Of a stretch of 37,077 nucleotides of DNA, positions 7,885 to 15,017 are shown in pieces (position 1 is the stretch's first letter; each line of letters starts with the position of its first letter). This DNA comes from an uncultured Bacteroidales bacterium (GTDB lineage: Bacteria; Bacteroidota; Bacteroidia; Bacteroidales; WCHB1-69): assembly GCA_905233745.1 (NCBI GenBank), contig CAJODA010000017.1:1-37077 (forward strand), given 5' to 3'. The position numbers were made by a program, and so were the translations under genes. The notes below the pieces were generated by a model. It searched no databases, was not told where the DNA came from, and was given only the letters and a program-made list of their open reading frames with translations.

Positions 7885-7912
7885 GCAGAGACGCAATATA
7901 TTGCATCTCTGC
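7885..7912. repeat. 28-bp palindrome, AGAGACGCA repeat copy 1
   Basis: GCAGAGACGCAATA faces TATTGCATCTCTGC with a single mismatch (C7892 against A7905), giving a near-perfect 14-bp arm pair. It lies between the LytM gene and the peptide-binding lipoprotein, 20 bases before the latter's start. The core (AGAGACGCA...TGC[A/G]TCTCT) recurs at 10443-10470. It could act as a terminator-like or RNA-stabilising hairpin in this operon. Confidence 0.65.
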
Positions 7913-7921
7913 ATTATTATT

Positions 7922-8884
7922 TTACGATAATGCCTGATTGACTTTTTTGGATGATTCCAAAATGGAATTGTATTCTTCGGGGGTGATATCGGTATTGAAA
8001 TAATACACGGGGTTCACGGGTTTGCCGCCTTTGAGGACCTCATAATGCAGGTGCGAGCCGGAAGACATACCGGTTGACCCCACATAGCCTATCAGCTGTC
8101 CGCGGGTTACCTTTTGGCCGGGTTTCACCACTTTTTTGGAGAGGTGGGCATAGATTGTCTTGTAAGAGTAGCCATGATTAATCATGACCACAATACCATA
8201 TCCGCTGCCGGGGTTCTCGCTCGACACGGTGCCGTCGGCGGTGGCATAGACAGGCGTTCCTCTAGGTGCTGAGATATCCACACCCGTATGGGCGCGCAAA
8301 GTTTTCAGAACCGGATGGTAACGGCGTCCAAAGCCAGACGTGATGGTGTGCATGTTTTTCAAGGGACGGATGGCCGGGATGCAGGTCAGCATCTCCAATT
8401 TCTTGGTGGCAAGACGCTCCAGCGTGTCCATTGAGCGCGACTGCACCGCAAGGCGCACCGTAAGCTGGTCGGCCTTCTCATTGGCCTTGCGCAACATGTC
8501 ATACGCCTCCGAACGCGACAGACTGTCGAATCGGTTGTCTTCCACGAGCAAAGGATAACGCTCCGAAGCGGGCACCGGATCGGCTTCAAAAATTGTCCTG
8601 TAAACATTATCGTCCCTGTCCTCAATATCCATCAGCACATCCGACATCTTGTCGATACGTGAGGAGAGATACTCCACCTCTGTCTTCAACTCATTGTTTT
8701 CCCTTTCCAGAATTCTCACTTTCGGAGAATCCACGAAATAGAAGGCGATCCATACAAACACCAGCGCAAATGCTATACCACTCGCAAAAACCCACATCAA
8801 ACGCTTGGCCATGTGCTTGAAGCTGATCTTCACCTTCTCGAAGGAGAGTGTCTTGGGGTTAAAGTGATATAACGACTTCGGCAT
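7922..8884 (-). CDS. Membrane-anchored M23 (LytM-type) peptidoglycan endopeptidase
   Basis: The protein has 320 residues: a short cytoplasmic tail, one transmembrane helix at about 29-50, a coiled coil at about 55-165, and a LytM/M23 domain at about 185-300. All zinc ligands are present: H199 and D203 in HTGVD, and H280 in HLHYE, with H247 in YAHL and H278 as catalytic partners. It should therefore be an active metallo-endopeptidase cutting peptide cross-links, facing the periplasm. This architecture is widespread in Bacteroidota. It lies 30 bases after the upstream glucosaminidase on the same strand, so glycan- and peptide-cutting enzymes are probably expressed together. Confidence 0.92.
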   Translation of the reverse strand: MPKSLYHFNPKTLSFEKVKISFKHMAKRLMWVFASGIAFALVFVWIAFYFVDSPKVRILERENNELKTEVEYLSSRIDKMSDVLMDIEDRDDNVYRTIFEADPVPASERYPLLVEDNRFDSLSRSEAYDMLRKANEKADQLTVRLAVQSRSMDTLERLATKKLEMLTCIPAIRPLKNMHTITSGFGRRYHPVLKTLRAHTGVDISAPRGTPVYATADGTVSSENPGSGYGIVVMINHGYSYKTIYAHLSKKVVKPGQKVTRGQLIGYVGSTGMSSGSHLHYEVLKGGKPVNPVYYFNTDITPEEYNSILESSKKVNQALS

Positions 8885-8914
8885 ATTCAGACTTGTTTTT
8901 CCAGATGAAGAAAC

Positions 8915-10000
8915 CTATTTGCAACCTACACAGATCCGATCGCCTGACTTGTAGTTTTTCAGTGTGCCGCTATTTCTCTTGACCAGAATCTTCAGCTGCA
9001 CACCATAGAGTTGTGAGACATAATGGTAGGTGTCTTTTTCATCCAAAACATGATAATCAACCGGGGACTTCGTGCTTTTCATCTCTACATAGATCACCTC
9101 GCCTTCTACAGGTTCGGAATTGTCATACACATCATTATACAGCCGCAAGTTCTTTTCTGTCAGCTGTAATGAAGTGGCAAGAGAGGCATACGTGTCACCA
9201 GCTTTGGCCAACAGGAATTTCGTCTTGTTATTCTCGTAAACCGCACGTCTGGTGTAAGGATAATAGGCCTGTTTGAAGGGTACTTTGCTGGGGTTCAGCA
9301 CGAATACGTGCACATTGTCCACCGTTCGCGGGGCAATTTGCGGGAATTCCTCCTTCACCTCCGGTGCAGCATTCTCCTGAGAGGAAGTGACAGTTTCTGT
9401 GCCAGTATCCCATTCCGGCTCTGTTTTTGCCTCCGACTCCACAACATCCCCTTCTTTGGCAGGAGCTGCTGTTTTAGGAACTGCGGGCACATCATATTGG
9501 GTCAGGTTATACTTCTCAATAATGGCGATGAGGGTGTCGGCATAGCGGGGATTGACCGCATAACCGGCCTCTTTAAGTCCGCGAGCCCAGCCTCTGTAAT
9601 CCGTCGCCGGCAGCTCAAACAGGGCGGCATATCGGGAGCGGTTGACCAAAAACAGCGAGTGATCCCGGTAAGATTCCCCCGCATCCGTGTATTTACGATA
9701 ACAGCGGTCGCTGCTGCGGTCCTCCGTCTCATAGAAGGTCTCACCCTCCCACTCGCTGCCATGGCACGTAATGCCAAAATGGTTGTTGGCCTCCATGGCC
9801 ACGCGGTTGGTTCCCGCCTTGGAGGAATAAACCGCCTGTGCCAATGTGATGCTGGCCGGTATCTTGTAGGCCTCCATCTCCTTTACTGCCATGGCATTGT
9901 ACGTGTCAATATAATCTCTGACCGCCTTTTCAGAAACAGGCTGTGCCCAGACAGCCCAAAAGGCGGAAATTGTCATAATGGTGCAAAATAATTGCTTCAT
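8915..10000 (-). CDS. Glucosaminidase-fold LysM protein lacking the catalytic glutamate
   Basis: This 361-residue exported protein (signal peptide ending AFWAVWAQ) has a GH73/FlgJ-type glucosaminidase domain at about 25-165 and two divergent LysM-like modules in the C-terminal half. The family's catalytic glutamate normally follows the ASITxAQG block; here the sequence is PASITLAQAVYSSKAG, with Ser59 where the adjacent paralogue has Glu62. The rest of the fold (NNHFGITCH, YRDHSLFL, YAVNPRYADTLI) is intact, so it is probably a peptidoglycan-binding pseudoenzyme or uses another residue. It follows its paralogue by 11 bases in the same operon, which suggests a recent-to-old tandem duplication with divergence. 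The protein ends CVGCK. Confidence 0.88.
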   Translation of the reverse strand: MKQLFCTIMTISAFWAVWAQPVSEKAVRDYIDTYNAMAVKEMEAYKIPASITLAQAVYSSKAGTNRVAMEANNHFGITCHGSEWEGETFYETEDRSSDRCYRKYTDAGESYRDHSLFLVNRSRYAALFELPATDYRGWARGLKEAGYAVNPRYADTLIAIIEKYNLTQYDVPAVPKTAAPAKEGDVVESEAKTEPEWDTGTETVTSSQENAAPEVKEEFPQIAPRTVDNVHVFVLNPSKVPFKQAYYPYTRRAVYENNKTKFLLAKAGDTYASLATSLQLTEKNLRLYNDVYDNSEPVEGEVIYVEMKSTKSPVDYHVLDEKDTYHYVSQLYGVQLKILVKRNSGTLKNYKSGDRICVGCK

Positions 10001-10011
10001 GTCATTTGATT

Positions 10012-11166
10012 TTAATGTTTCAACATAATCTGGTCACCTGGCTGAATAACAGATTTGCCATTCATGTTGTTGTATTTGAAAATATAGTCCAATTGCACGG
10101 CATAGCGCTGGGCAATGTAGCGGAGTGTCTCGCCACGTTCCACCACATGCACCTTCCGGTCATTACTTTTCGCCTTGGACTCTATATAGACAATCTCCTT
10201 CTCCACTGGCTGGACACCTTTCCCCACATCGTTGAAACGGCGGAGGCTGGAGGCGGACACCTGCACGTCCAAGGCTATCTTCTCATACGTGTCACCTTTC
10301 TCTGCCACCACAAAAAAGGTGTTATTGTTGGAAAACACTTTGCGATAGGTGAAAGGGCTATCGCCCATAGGATAATCGCTGTCGGCAGTGAAAACCTTTA
10401 AATTGGCGGCAGGGGTGTTATTCGGATTGGTTTTATTGTTTGGTGGAGACGCATTATTATGCGTCTCTACAATGGTATTTTGCGTTTGTTCACGCACGAT
10501 GCCTTGTGCATCCGTGCGGTTTTTGCCGGTATATTCAATTTTAGGGCGCTCGGTTGGCACCGATGGGGTATCGGGCTGGCTTGCGGTGGAATTATCCGCA
10601 ACGGTTTTCTGGCGAGACGCAACCATAATGCCCTGCTGCTCCATGCACAATGTATCCAAGCGGGCGATGTCAAACCGCTCTATCAAGCTGATGAGACGGT
10701 CGGCATATTGGGGGTTAGTGGCATAACCGTCGGCCTTCAAAGTACGGGCCCAAGCCTCATAGTCCATGATGTTGAGATCAAAGAGATTCGCATAACGCTT
10801 GCGAGTGGTCAGAAACAGCGAATGGTCGGTATAGGATGCGGCAACACTGTCGTATTTGCGGAAGCACTCCTGCAATTGGTCGTCATCAATGAGGATGGTA
10901 TCGCCAGTCCAGTCGGTGTGGCACTTGATGCCGAAGTGATTATTGCCTTCCACTGCCAGGCGGCTCTTGCCACAGGCGCTCTCAAAAACGCCCTGTGCTA
11001 TGGTGATACTGGCGGGTATCTTGTACTGTTTCATCTTTTCAATGGCAATATCCTGATACTGCGCAATATATTCCCGGATGTCTGCCTCTGTATATTGCGC
11101 GGAAACAATCGGAAACATTCCGATAAACACCAACAGGAAACAACCTAAATGCAATACATTCTTCAT
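10012..11166 (-). CDS. Exported LysM N-acetylglucosaminidase (GH73-type)
   Basis: This 384-residue protein has a signal peptide (to about residue 23), a glucosaminidase domain (about 28-170) and two LysM modules (about 270-335 and 338-384, the second beginning VHVVERGETL). The catalytic glutamate is present: E62 in ASITIAQGVFESACG. It should cleave the glycan backbone of peptidoglycan in the periplasm. A low-complexity Asn/Pro-rich linker (about 225-265) separates the domains, and part of it (VETHNNAS) is encoded by a palindromic repeat at 10443-10470. It lies between ddl and its pseudoenzyme paralogue on the same strand. Confidence 0.92.
   Translation of the reverse strand: MKNVLHLGCFLLVFIGMFPIVSAQYTEADIREYIAQYQDIAIEKMKQYKIPASITIAQGVFESACGKSRLAVEGNNHFGIKCHTDWTGDTILIDDDQLQECFRKYDSVAASYTDHSLFLTTRKRYANLFDLNIMDYEAWARTLKADGYATNPQYADRLISLIERFDIARLDTLCMEQQGIMVASRQKTVADNSTASQPDTPSVPTERPKIEYTGKNRTDAQGIVREQTQNTIVETHNNASPPNNKTNPNNTPAANLKVFTADSDYPMGDSPFTYRKVFSNNNTFFVVAEKGDTYEKIALDVQVSASSLRRFNDVGKGVQPVEKEIVYIESKAKSNDRKVHVVERGETLRYIAQRYAVQLDYIFKYNNMNGKSVIQPGDQIMLKH
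10443..10470. repeat. Palindromic repeat copy 2, inside the LysM glucosaminidase gene
   Basis: GTGGAGACGCAT and ATGCGTCTCTAC flank a 4-base loop; the inner 9 bp pair perfectly and one outer position is G-T. It shares the GAGACGCA / TGC(G/A)TCTC core with the intergenic palindrome at 7885-7912. It lies in frame in the flexible linker of the glucosaminidase, where it encodes VETHNNAS. Confidence 0.65.
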
Positions 11167-11203
11167 CTTATGTTATATGCGTTAATATTTGTGATTTAAT
11201 CAT

Positions 11204-11266
11204 CCACCCTTCACCGTTCACCTTTCACCGTTCACCTTTTACCCTTCACCGTTCACCTTTCACCGT
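11204..11266. repeat. Heptanucleotide tandem repeat spanning the ddl stop codon
   Basis: Nine consecutive 7-bp units read, on the minus strand, as A[A/C/G]GGTGA with two altered copies (AGGGTAA and the last, AGGGTGG). Three units lie within the end of ddl and supply its last codons (TVKGER) and its TGA stop at 11246-11248; six lie in the gap before the glucosaminidase gene. The unit length is not a multiple of three, so gain or loss of a unit inside the gene would change its C-terminus. Each unit also resembles a weak ribosome-binding sequence. Confidence 0.75.
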
Positions 11267-12253
11267 TTTAAACATCAAGGCTTCCATCACCATTTTCGTA
11301 TAGAACTCTTTGATATCCAAATTATTATATTCCACCTGCCCAGGCACGATGCTCAAAGCGGTCTGGCCAGGGATGGTATTCACTTCCAGGAAGTATGGGC
11401 GGCCGTCGTCCTCGGAGAGGATGAAGTCGATGCGTACCACACCATGGCAATCAAAACTATGAAAGATGCGAAGGGCATAGTCGCCCATCAATTTCACCAT
11501 ATCGGCGGGCAAATCTGCCGGTGTGATCAGTTTATGACCCACTGCCGTATATTTGGCGTTGTAGTCGTAGAACTCGTTGGAGGCCACCACCTCGGTGACG
11601 GCCAGCATGCGAGGTTCTCCGTAAACGGACGTGACGCCGCAGGTAAACTCGCGGCCGCGCACGAACTTCTCCACCATCAGCTGGTTGTCATATTTGAAAG
11701 CCTCCTCAAAGGCCATGTCCACTTCACTGCGATTGTGCACTTTTGTCACACCCACGCTAGAACCGGAATTGCAGGCTTTCACGAAGCATGGATAGCCGAG
11801 AAACTTCTCAATACGCTCATATTCAATCGGATCACTTTTGTAAAAATGCAATGACGGAGAAATTGGGATATTGAGGGCAGCCACCGCCAGATTGCAGAAA
11901 TACTTGTTGAATGTGAGTGCCGAGCAGAACACACCGCAGCCGGTGTAGGGCTGGCCCACGAGCTCGAAATAGGCTTGCAGTCTGCCGTTTTCACCAGGCG
12001 TGCCATGTATGGCGATGAATGCCACGTCGAAGCGAATCTTCTCCTGGCCGACGGTCAGCGAGAAATCATTCTTATCCACCTGCCACACTCTCCCGTCCGA
12101 ATCCGTATAATGCCAATCAGCACCCTTTAAATGAATAAGATAGGAGTTAAACAAACTTTTGTCCAGCTGATTGAAAATGTTATCAGCTGTTTTCAATGAG
12201 ATTTCATATTCGCCGGAATCTCCGCCGGCTATCACTGCAACATTATACATCAT
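11246..12253 (-). CDS. ddl: D-alanine--D-alanine ligase
   Basis: Ddl joins two D-alanines with ATP in the cytoplasm to make the dipeptide that ends the peptidoglycan stem. The 335-residue length is typical. Motifs in order: VAVIAGGDSGEYEISLKTA at the N-terminus, FIAIHGTPGENGRLQAYFE, the CNSGSSVGVTKV ATP-grasp loop, GREFTCGV, and the metal-binding VNTIPGQTALSIVP. Two adjacent ATGs (12253 and 12250) are possible starts. A TATTTTTG promoter lies 23 bases upstream. The gene heads the minus-strand envelope block and its stop codon is part of a heptanucleotide repeat. Confidence 0.97.
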   Translation of the reverse strand: MMYNVAVIAGGDSGEYEISLKTADNIFNQLDKSLFNSYLIHLKGADWHYTDSDGRVWQVDKNDFSLTVGQEKIRFDVAFIAIHGTPGENGRLQAYFELVGQPYTGCGVFCSALTFNKYFCNLAVAALNIPISPSLHFYKSDPIEYERIEKFLGYPCFVKACNSGSSVGVTKVHNRSEVDMAFEEAFKYDNQLMVEKFVRGREFTCGVTSVYGEPRMLAVTEVVASNEFYDYNAKYTAVGHKLITPADLPADMVKLMGDYALRIFHSFDCHGVVRIDFILSEDDGRPYFLEVNTIPGQTALSIVPGQVEYNNLDIKEFYTKMVMEALMFKTVKGER

Positions 12254-12275
12254 TATACAAAATTATCTAATTGCG

Positions 12276-12283
12276 CAAAAATA
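12276..12283 (-). promoter_or_regulatory. -7 promoter box for ddl and the envelope block
   Basis: On the minus strand TATTTTTG followed by C, a full TAnnTTTG match, 23 bases before the ddl start. No clear -33 TTG is seen at the usual spacing. It is the only such box found upstream of the five minus-strand envelope genes. Confidence 0.6.
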
Positions 12284-12459
12284 CGCTTTCCTCCTTTTCG
12301 TCTATCACACTCAAAATCTGTTTTTAAACAGCAGATTGTGAATTGAGACACGCTATTCAACAATTAGCGGGTAGCGAGTACCTTTCGTCTCCTAAATCTT
12401 TAACGTTTCGCTGTTTATAAATATCTCAGGAGGCACTAAAATGCCAATTCGTTTCGTTG

Positions 12460-12467
12460 TATTTTTG
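12460..12467 (+). promoter_or_regulatory. -7 promoter box for the envC-like gene
   Basis: TATTTTTG followed by C, 19 bases before the ATG at 12486. Because the box lies downstream of the ATG at 12441, that earlier ATG would not be on the transcript, which supports 12486 as the real start. Confidence 0.65.
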
Positions 12468-12485
12468 CCTGTTAAAAAAATAAGT

Positions 12486-13775
12486 ATGCAGCGACGTATT
12501 GTTTTTCTTTCATTTTTCCTATATATCACCGTAACATGTTGTCTTATAGGCACCGTTGGCGCGCAGACCAAAAGCAGCAGCCAGCTGAAGAAGGACAAGC
12601 AGAATATCGAGCGGGAAATCGCCAACACGCAGAGTCTTCTAAAAAAAACGGAAAAGAATCAGAAGGCCTCCCTCCAGCAGATTGCGGTACTCCGACAGCA
12701 GATCAGCAACCGTGAGAAACTGATTACCGCCTTGAACGATGAGATTTTGCAGATGGAGCAGCAGCAGGCGCTGAACCAAGAGCTCATCCAGAACCTGCAA
12801 AAGAAACTGGAATACATGAAAGCCGACTACGCGCAAGTGGTCTATATGGCTTACCGGAACCGCCGGTTGATGGACAAGGTGACTTTCATCTTGGCCGCGG
12901 ACGATTTCTCGCAGATGTTCCGGAGGATGCGATTCTACTCCATTTTCTCCCAAAACGTACGCAGCCAATCCGAGAAAATAACCAAAACGCAGGAGGAACT
13001 GAAGCAGAAAAACGAAGAGATCATCGCATTAAAAGAGGAAAAGCTCAAGCTGCTCTCAGGCAAAGAGACAGAGATCAAACAGCTGGAGACCGACCGCAGG
13101 CAGAAGACGAAAAACGCCGAGCAGTTGAAGAAGCAGTCGCAGCAGTTGGCCGCCGACCTGAAGAGCAAGCAGGCGCAGCGGCGCAACATTGAGGCAGCCA
13201 TAAAGAATGCCATTGCCGCCGAGGTGGCCGCCGCCAACGCCAAACGCTCCAACGCCAACAAGGGCAAATCGGGCAGCGGCAGCTCCACGGCCAGCAAGGG
13301 AAGCTCTTCCAACCCACGCAACACGGCCACCGTTTCGCTGACCCCCGAAGAGCAAACCCTCAACAACTCTTTCATCAACAACAAAGGCAAGCTGCCCTGG
13401 CCAGTGGTGAAAGGGGCCAAGGTGAGCGACTTCGGACACTATCCCCACCCCGACGTGCCGTCAGTGATGATCGACAACCACGGCATCGACATATTGGTGG
13501 ATGCCGGCACACCCGCCCGCGCTGTGTTCAACGGGGAGGTGACCGCCATTCTCGACATCATGGGCACCAAAGTCGTGATGGTCCGCCACGGCGAATATAT
13601 CACAGTATATCAGAACCTTGCCTCCGTAAATGTGCAGAAAGGCAACAAGGTGACCACCAAACAGACCCTCGGCACCGTAGCCAAAAACGCATCTTCCAAC
13701 ACCTACGAATTGCACTTTGAGGTATGGAAAAACAATAGCAACCTCAACCCTAACGACTGGTTGGCCAGAAAATAG
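12486..13775 (+). CDS. EnvC-like murein hydrolase activator with degenerate LytM domain
   Basis: This 429-residue exported protein has a signal peptide ending at about residue 26, a long coiled coil (about 30-250, typical of EnvC), a Ser/Lys-rich linker and a LytM domain (about 315-429). The zinc site is decayed: the HxxxD histidine is Asn (DNHGID), the HxH motif is ELH, and the YAHL histidine is replaced (YQNL). EnvC-type proteins use such domains not to cut but to activate amidases at the division site, where they are governed by FtsEX. FtsX is encoded in this window at 26431, but no amidase is. The engB gene follows after 4 bases. Confidence 0.88.
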   Translation: MQRRIVFLSFFLYITVTCCLIGTVGAQTKSSSQLKKDKQNIEREIANTQSLLKKTEKNQKASLQQIAVLRQQISNREKLITALNDEILQMEQQQALNQELIQNLQKKLEYMKADYAQVVYMAYRNRRLMDKVTFILAADDFSQMFRRMRFYSIFSQNVRSQSEKITKTQEELKQKNEEIIALKEEKLKLLSGKETEIKQLETDRRQKTKNAEQLKKQSQQLAADLKSKQAQRRNIEAAIKNAIAAEVAAANAKRSNANKGKSGSGSSTASKGSSSNPRNTATVSLTPEEQTLNNSFINNKGKLPWPVVKGAKVSDFGHYPHPDVPSVMIDNHGIDILVDAGTPARAVFNGEVTAILDIMGTKVVMVRHGEYITVYQNLASVNVQKGNKVTTKQTLGTVAKNASSNTYELHFEVWKNNSNLNPNDWLARK

Positions 13776-13779
13776 CGCT

Positions 13780-14409
13780 ATGATTATAAAAAGTGCTGAA
13801 TTTATGCAAAGTGTGACGGACTGGAAGAAATGCCCGTCCCCCACCCTGCCTGAGTATGCCTTCATCGGACGCTCCAATGTAGGCAAATCTTCACTCATCA
13901 ACATGCTGGTACGCAACAACAAGCTGGCAAAGACTTCATCCAAACCAGGCAAAACGCAGACCATCAACCACTTCCTCATCAACAAAAATTGGTTTCTGGT
14001 GGACCTTCCCGGATACGGCTATGCGAGCATCTCCAAAACCATGCGCGAAAAATGGTCAAAGATGATTCGCGACTATGTCCTCTTCCGTGAAAACCTGCAG
14101 GTGGTGTTCGTGCTGGTGGATTCGAGACTGGAGCCGCAAAAAATAGACCTGGATTTCATCAACGGATTGGGTGAAGACGGTGTCCCATTCGCCGTCATAT
14201 TCACCAAAACAGACAAGCTTTCCGCCAACAAAGTCCAAGGTAACGTGCAGCGTTTCCGCAACAAACTCTCTGAAACATGGGAGGAGATGCCGCCTATGCT
14301 AACCTCCTCCGCTGAAACCGGGAAAGGGCGCGAGGAAATCCTGCAATTCATCGAAGAGATCAATCAACAATACCATTCGTCCCATAAAAACCAGAACAAT
14401 GAAATTTAA
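13780..14409 (+). CDS. engB: Ribosome biogenesis GTPase YihA/YsxC (EngB)
   Basis: This 209-residue GTPase acts in large-subunit assembly. All G motifs are visible: G1 GRSNVGKSS at 30-38, G3 DLPGYGYA, G4 TKTDK, and a G5-like SAETGKG near the C-terminus; the TKPGKTQTINHF switch I region (G2) is typical. The start at 13780 is 4 bases after the EnvC-like stop, and the protein begins MIIKSAEF as in the family; a longer reading from 13717 overlaps the upstream gene and adds unrelated residues. Its end overlaps the next gene by 11 bases, indicating co-transcription. Confidence 0.95.
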   Translation: MIIKSAEFMQSVTDWKKCPSPTLPEYAFIGRSNVGKSSLINMLVRNNKLAKTSSKPGKTQTINHFLINKNWFLVDLPGYGYASISKTMREKWSKMIRDYVLFRENLQVVFVLVDSRLEPQKIDLDFINGLGEDGVPFAVIFTKTDKLSANKVQGNVQRFRNKLSETWEEMPPMLTSSAETGKGREEILQFIEEINQQYHSSHKNQNNEI

Positions 14410-14845
14410 AATCTTCCTTATGCTCCTTCTGGCTGTAGCCATAAGTGGATGCCGGACCGGCAAAAAAATGGCCAACGCCGACAAAAGCCCCCTATGCGGT
14501 ACCCAATGGAACCTCACTGCCATTGAGGGCAACATTACAGACAGCCTTGCACACATGTCACAACCTTTCATCATGTTCACCCAAAATGGGGATTTCAGCG
14601 GAAACTTAGGGTGTAACACTTTCTTCGGAACCTATTACAAGAAGAAACACAAAATAGAACTGGACTATACGGGGTCAACCCGCAAGCTTTGCCAAGAGAT
14701 GGAGATGGAAAGAGCCATGATAAAGGCTATCAAAAAGGATATTAACCATTTTGAAATAATCGGAAAGACTCTCTTCCTGTATGCGGGCAAAGAGGAGGTG
14801 ATGCGGTTTGTGGACAGCGGGAACCGAGTGGAGGAGAACCAATAA
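14399..14845 (+). CDS. META-domain lipoprotein (HslJ-like)
   Basis: This 148-residue protein has a signal peptide with a lipobox, ISGC (Cys18), then one META domain: the opening GTQWNLTAIEG, the central FTQNGDFSGNLGCNTFFGTY with the characteristic GCN, and the closing TLFLYAGKEEVMRF. META-domain proteins such as HslJ are envelope proteins tied to stress or antibiotic tolerance; the biochemical role is unclear. It is anchored in the membrane and probably faces the periplasm. It overlaps engB by 11 bases, so it is probably the last gene of an envC-like/engB/META operon. Confidence 0.88.
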   Translation: MKFKIFLMLLLAVAISGCRTGKKMANADKSPLCGTQWNLTAIEGNITDSLAHMSQPFIMFTQNGDFSGNLGCNTFFGTYYKKKHKIELDYTGSTRKLCQEMEMERAMIKAIKKDINHFEIIGKTLFLYAGKEEVMRFVDSGNRVEENQ

Positions 14846-14890
14846 TTTGCATTTAGAAGGGTCGCTGATTAAAAAAAAATCCCGCATCCC

Positions 14891-14920
14891 TTGACAAATT
14901 GAAATTTCGTTGTATTTTTG
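14891..14920 (+). promoter_or_regulatory. rho promoter (-33 TTGACA, -7 TATTTTTG)
   Basis: TTGACA at 14891-14896 and TATTTTTG at 14913-14920 are separated by 16 bases (19 from the end of TTG), one of the best promoter matches in the window. It leaves a leader of about 90 bases before rho, with a small GGGG-CTTC-CCC-like hairpin near 14938-14949. Leaders of rho genes are often sites of autoregulation, but nothing here proves it. Confidence 0.7.
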
Positions 14921-15017
14921 CGCATCTTTTTGCTGGAGGGGCTTCCCCATCAAATCCTCATTTTGAAATCCTTCCTTAAGGCAGAAAGAAAATCCTATAT
15001 TTCAAATTCTTAAACAC

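Noticed and set aside
14850-14890. A-rich run with GGG...CCC pieces before rho as a possible terminator
   Set aside because: The flanking pieces do not pair into a stable stem and the run is of A's, not T's, on the coding strand.
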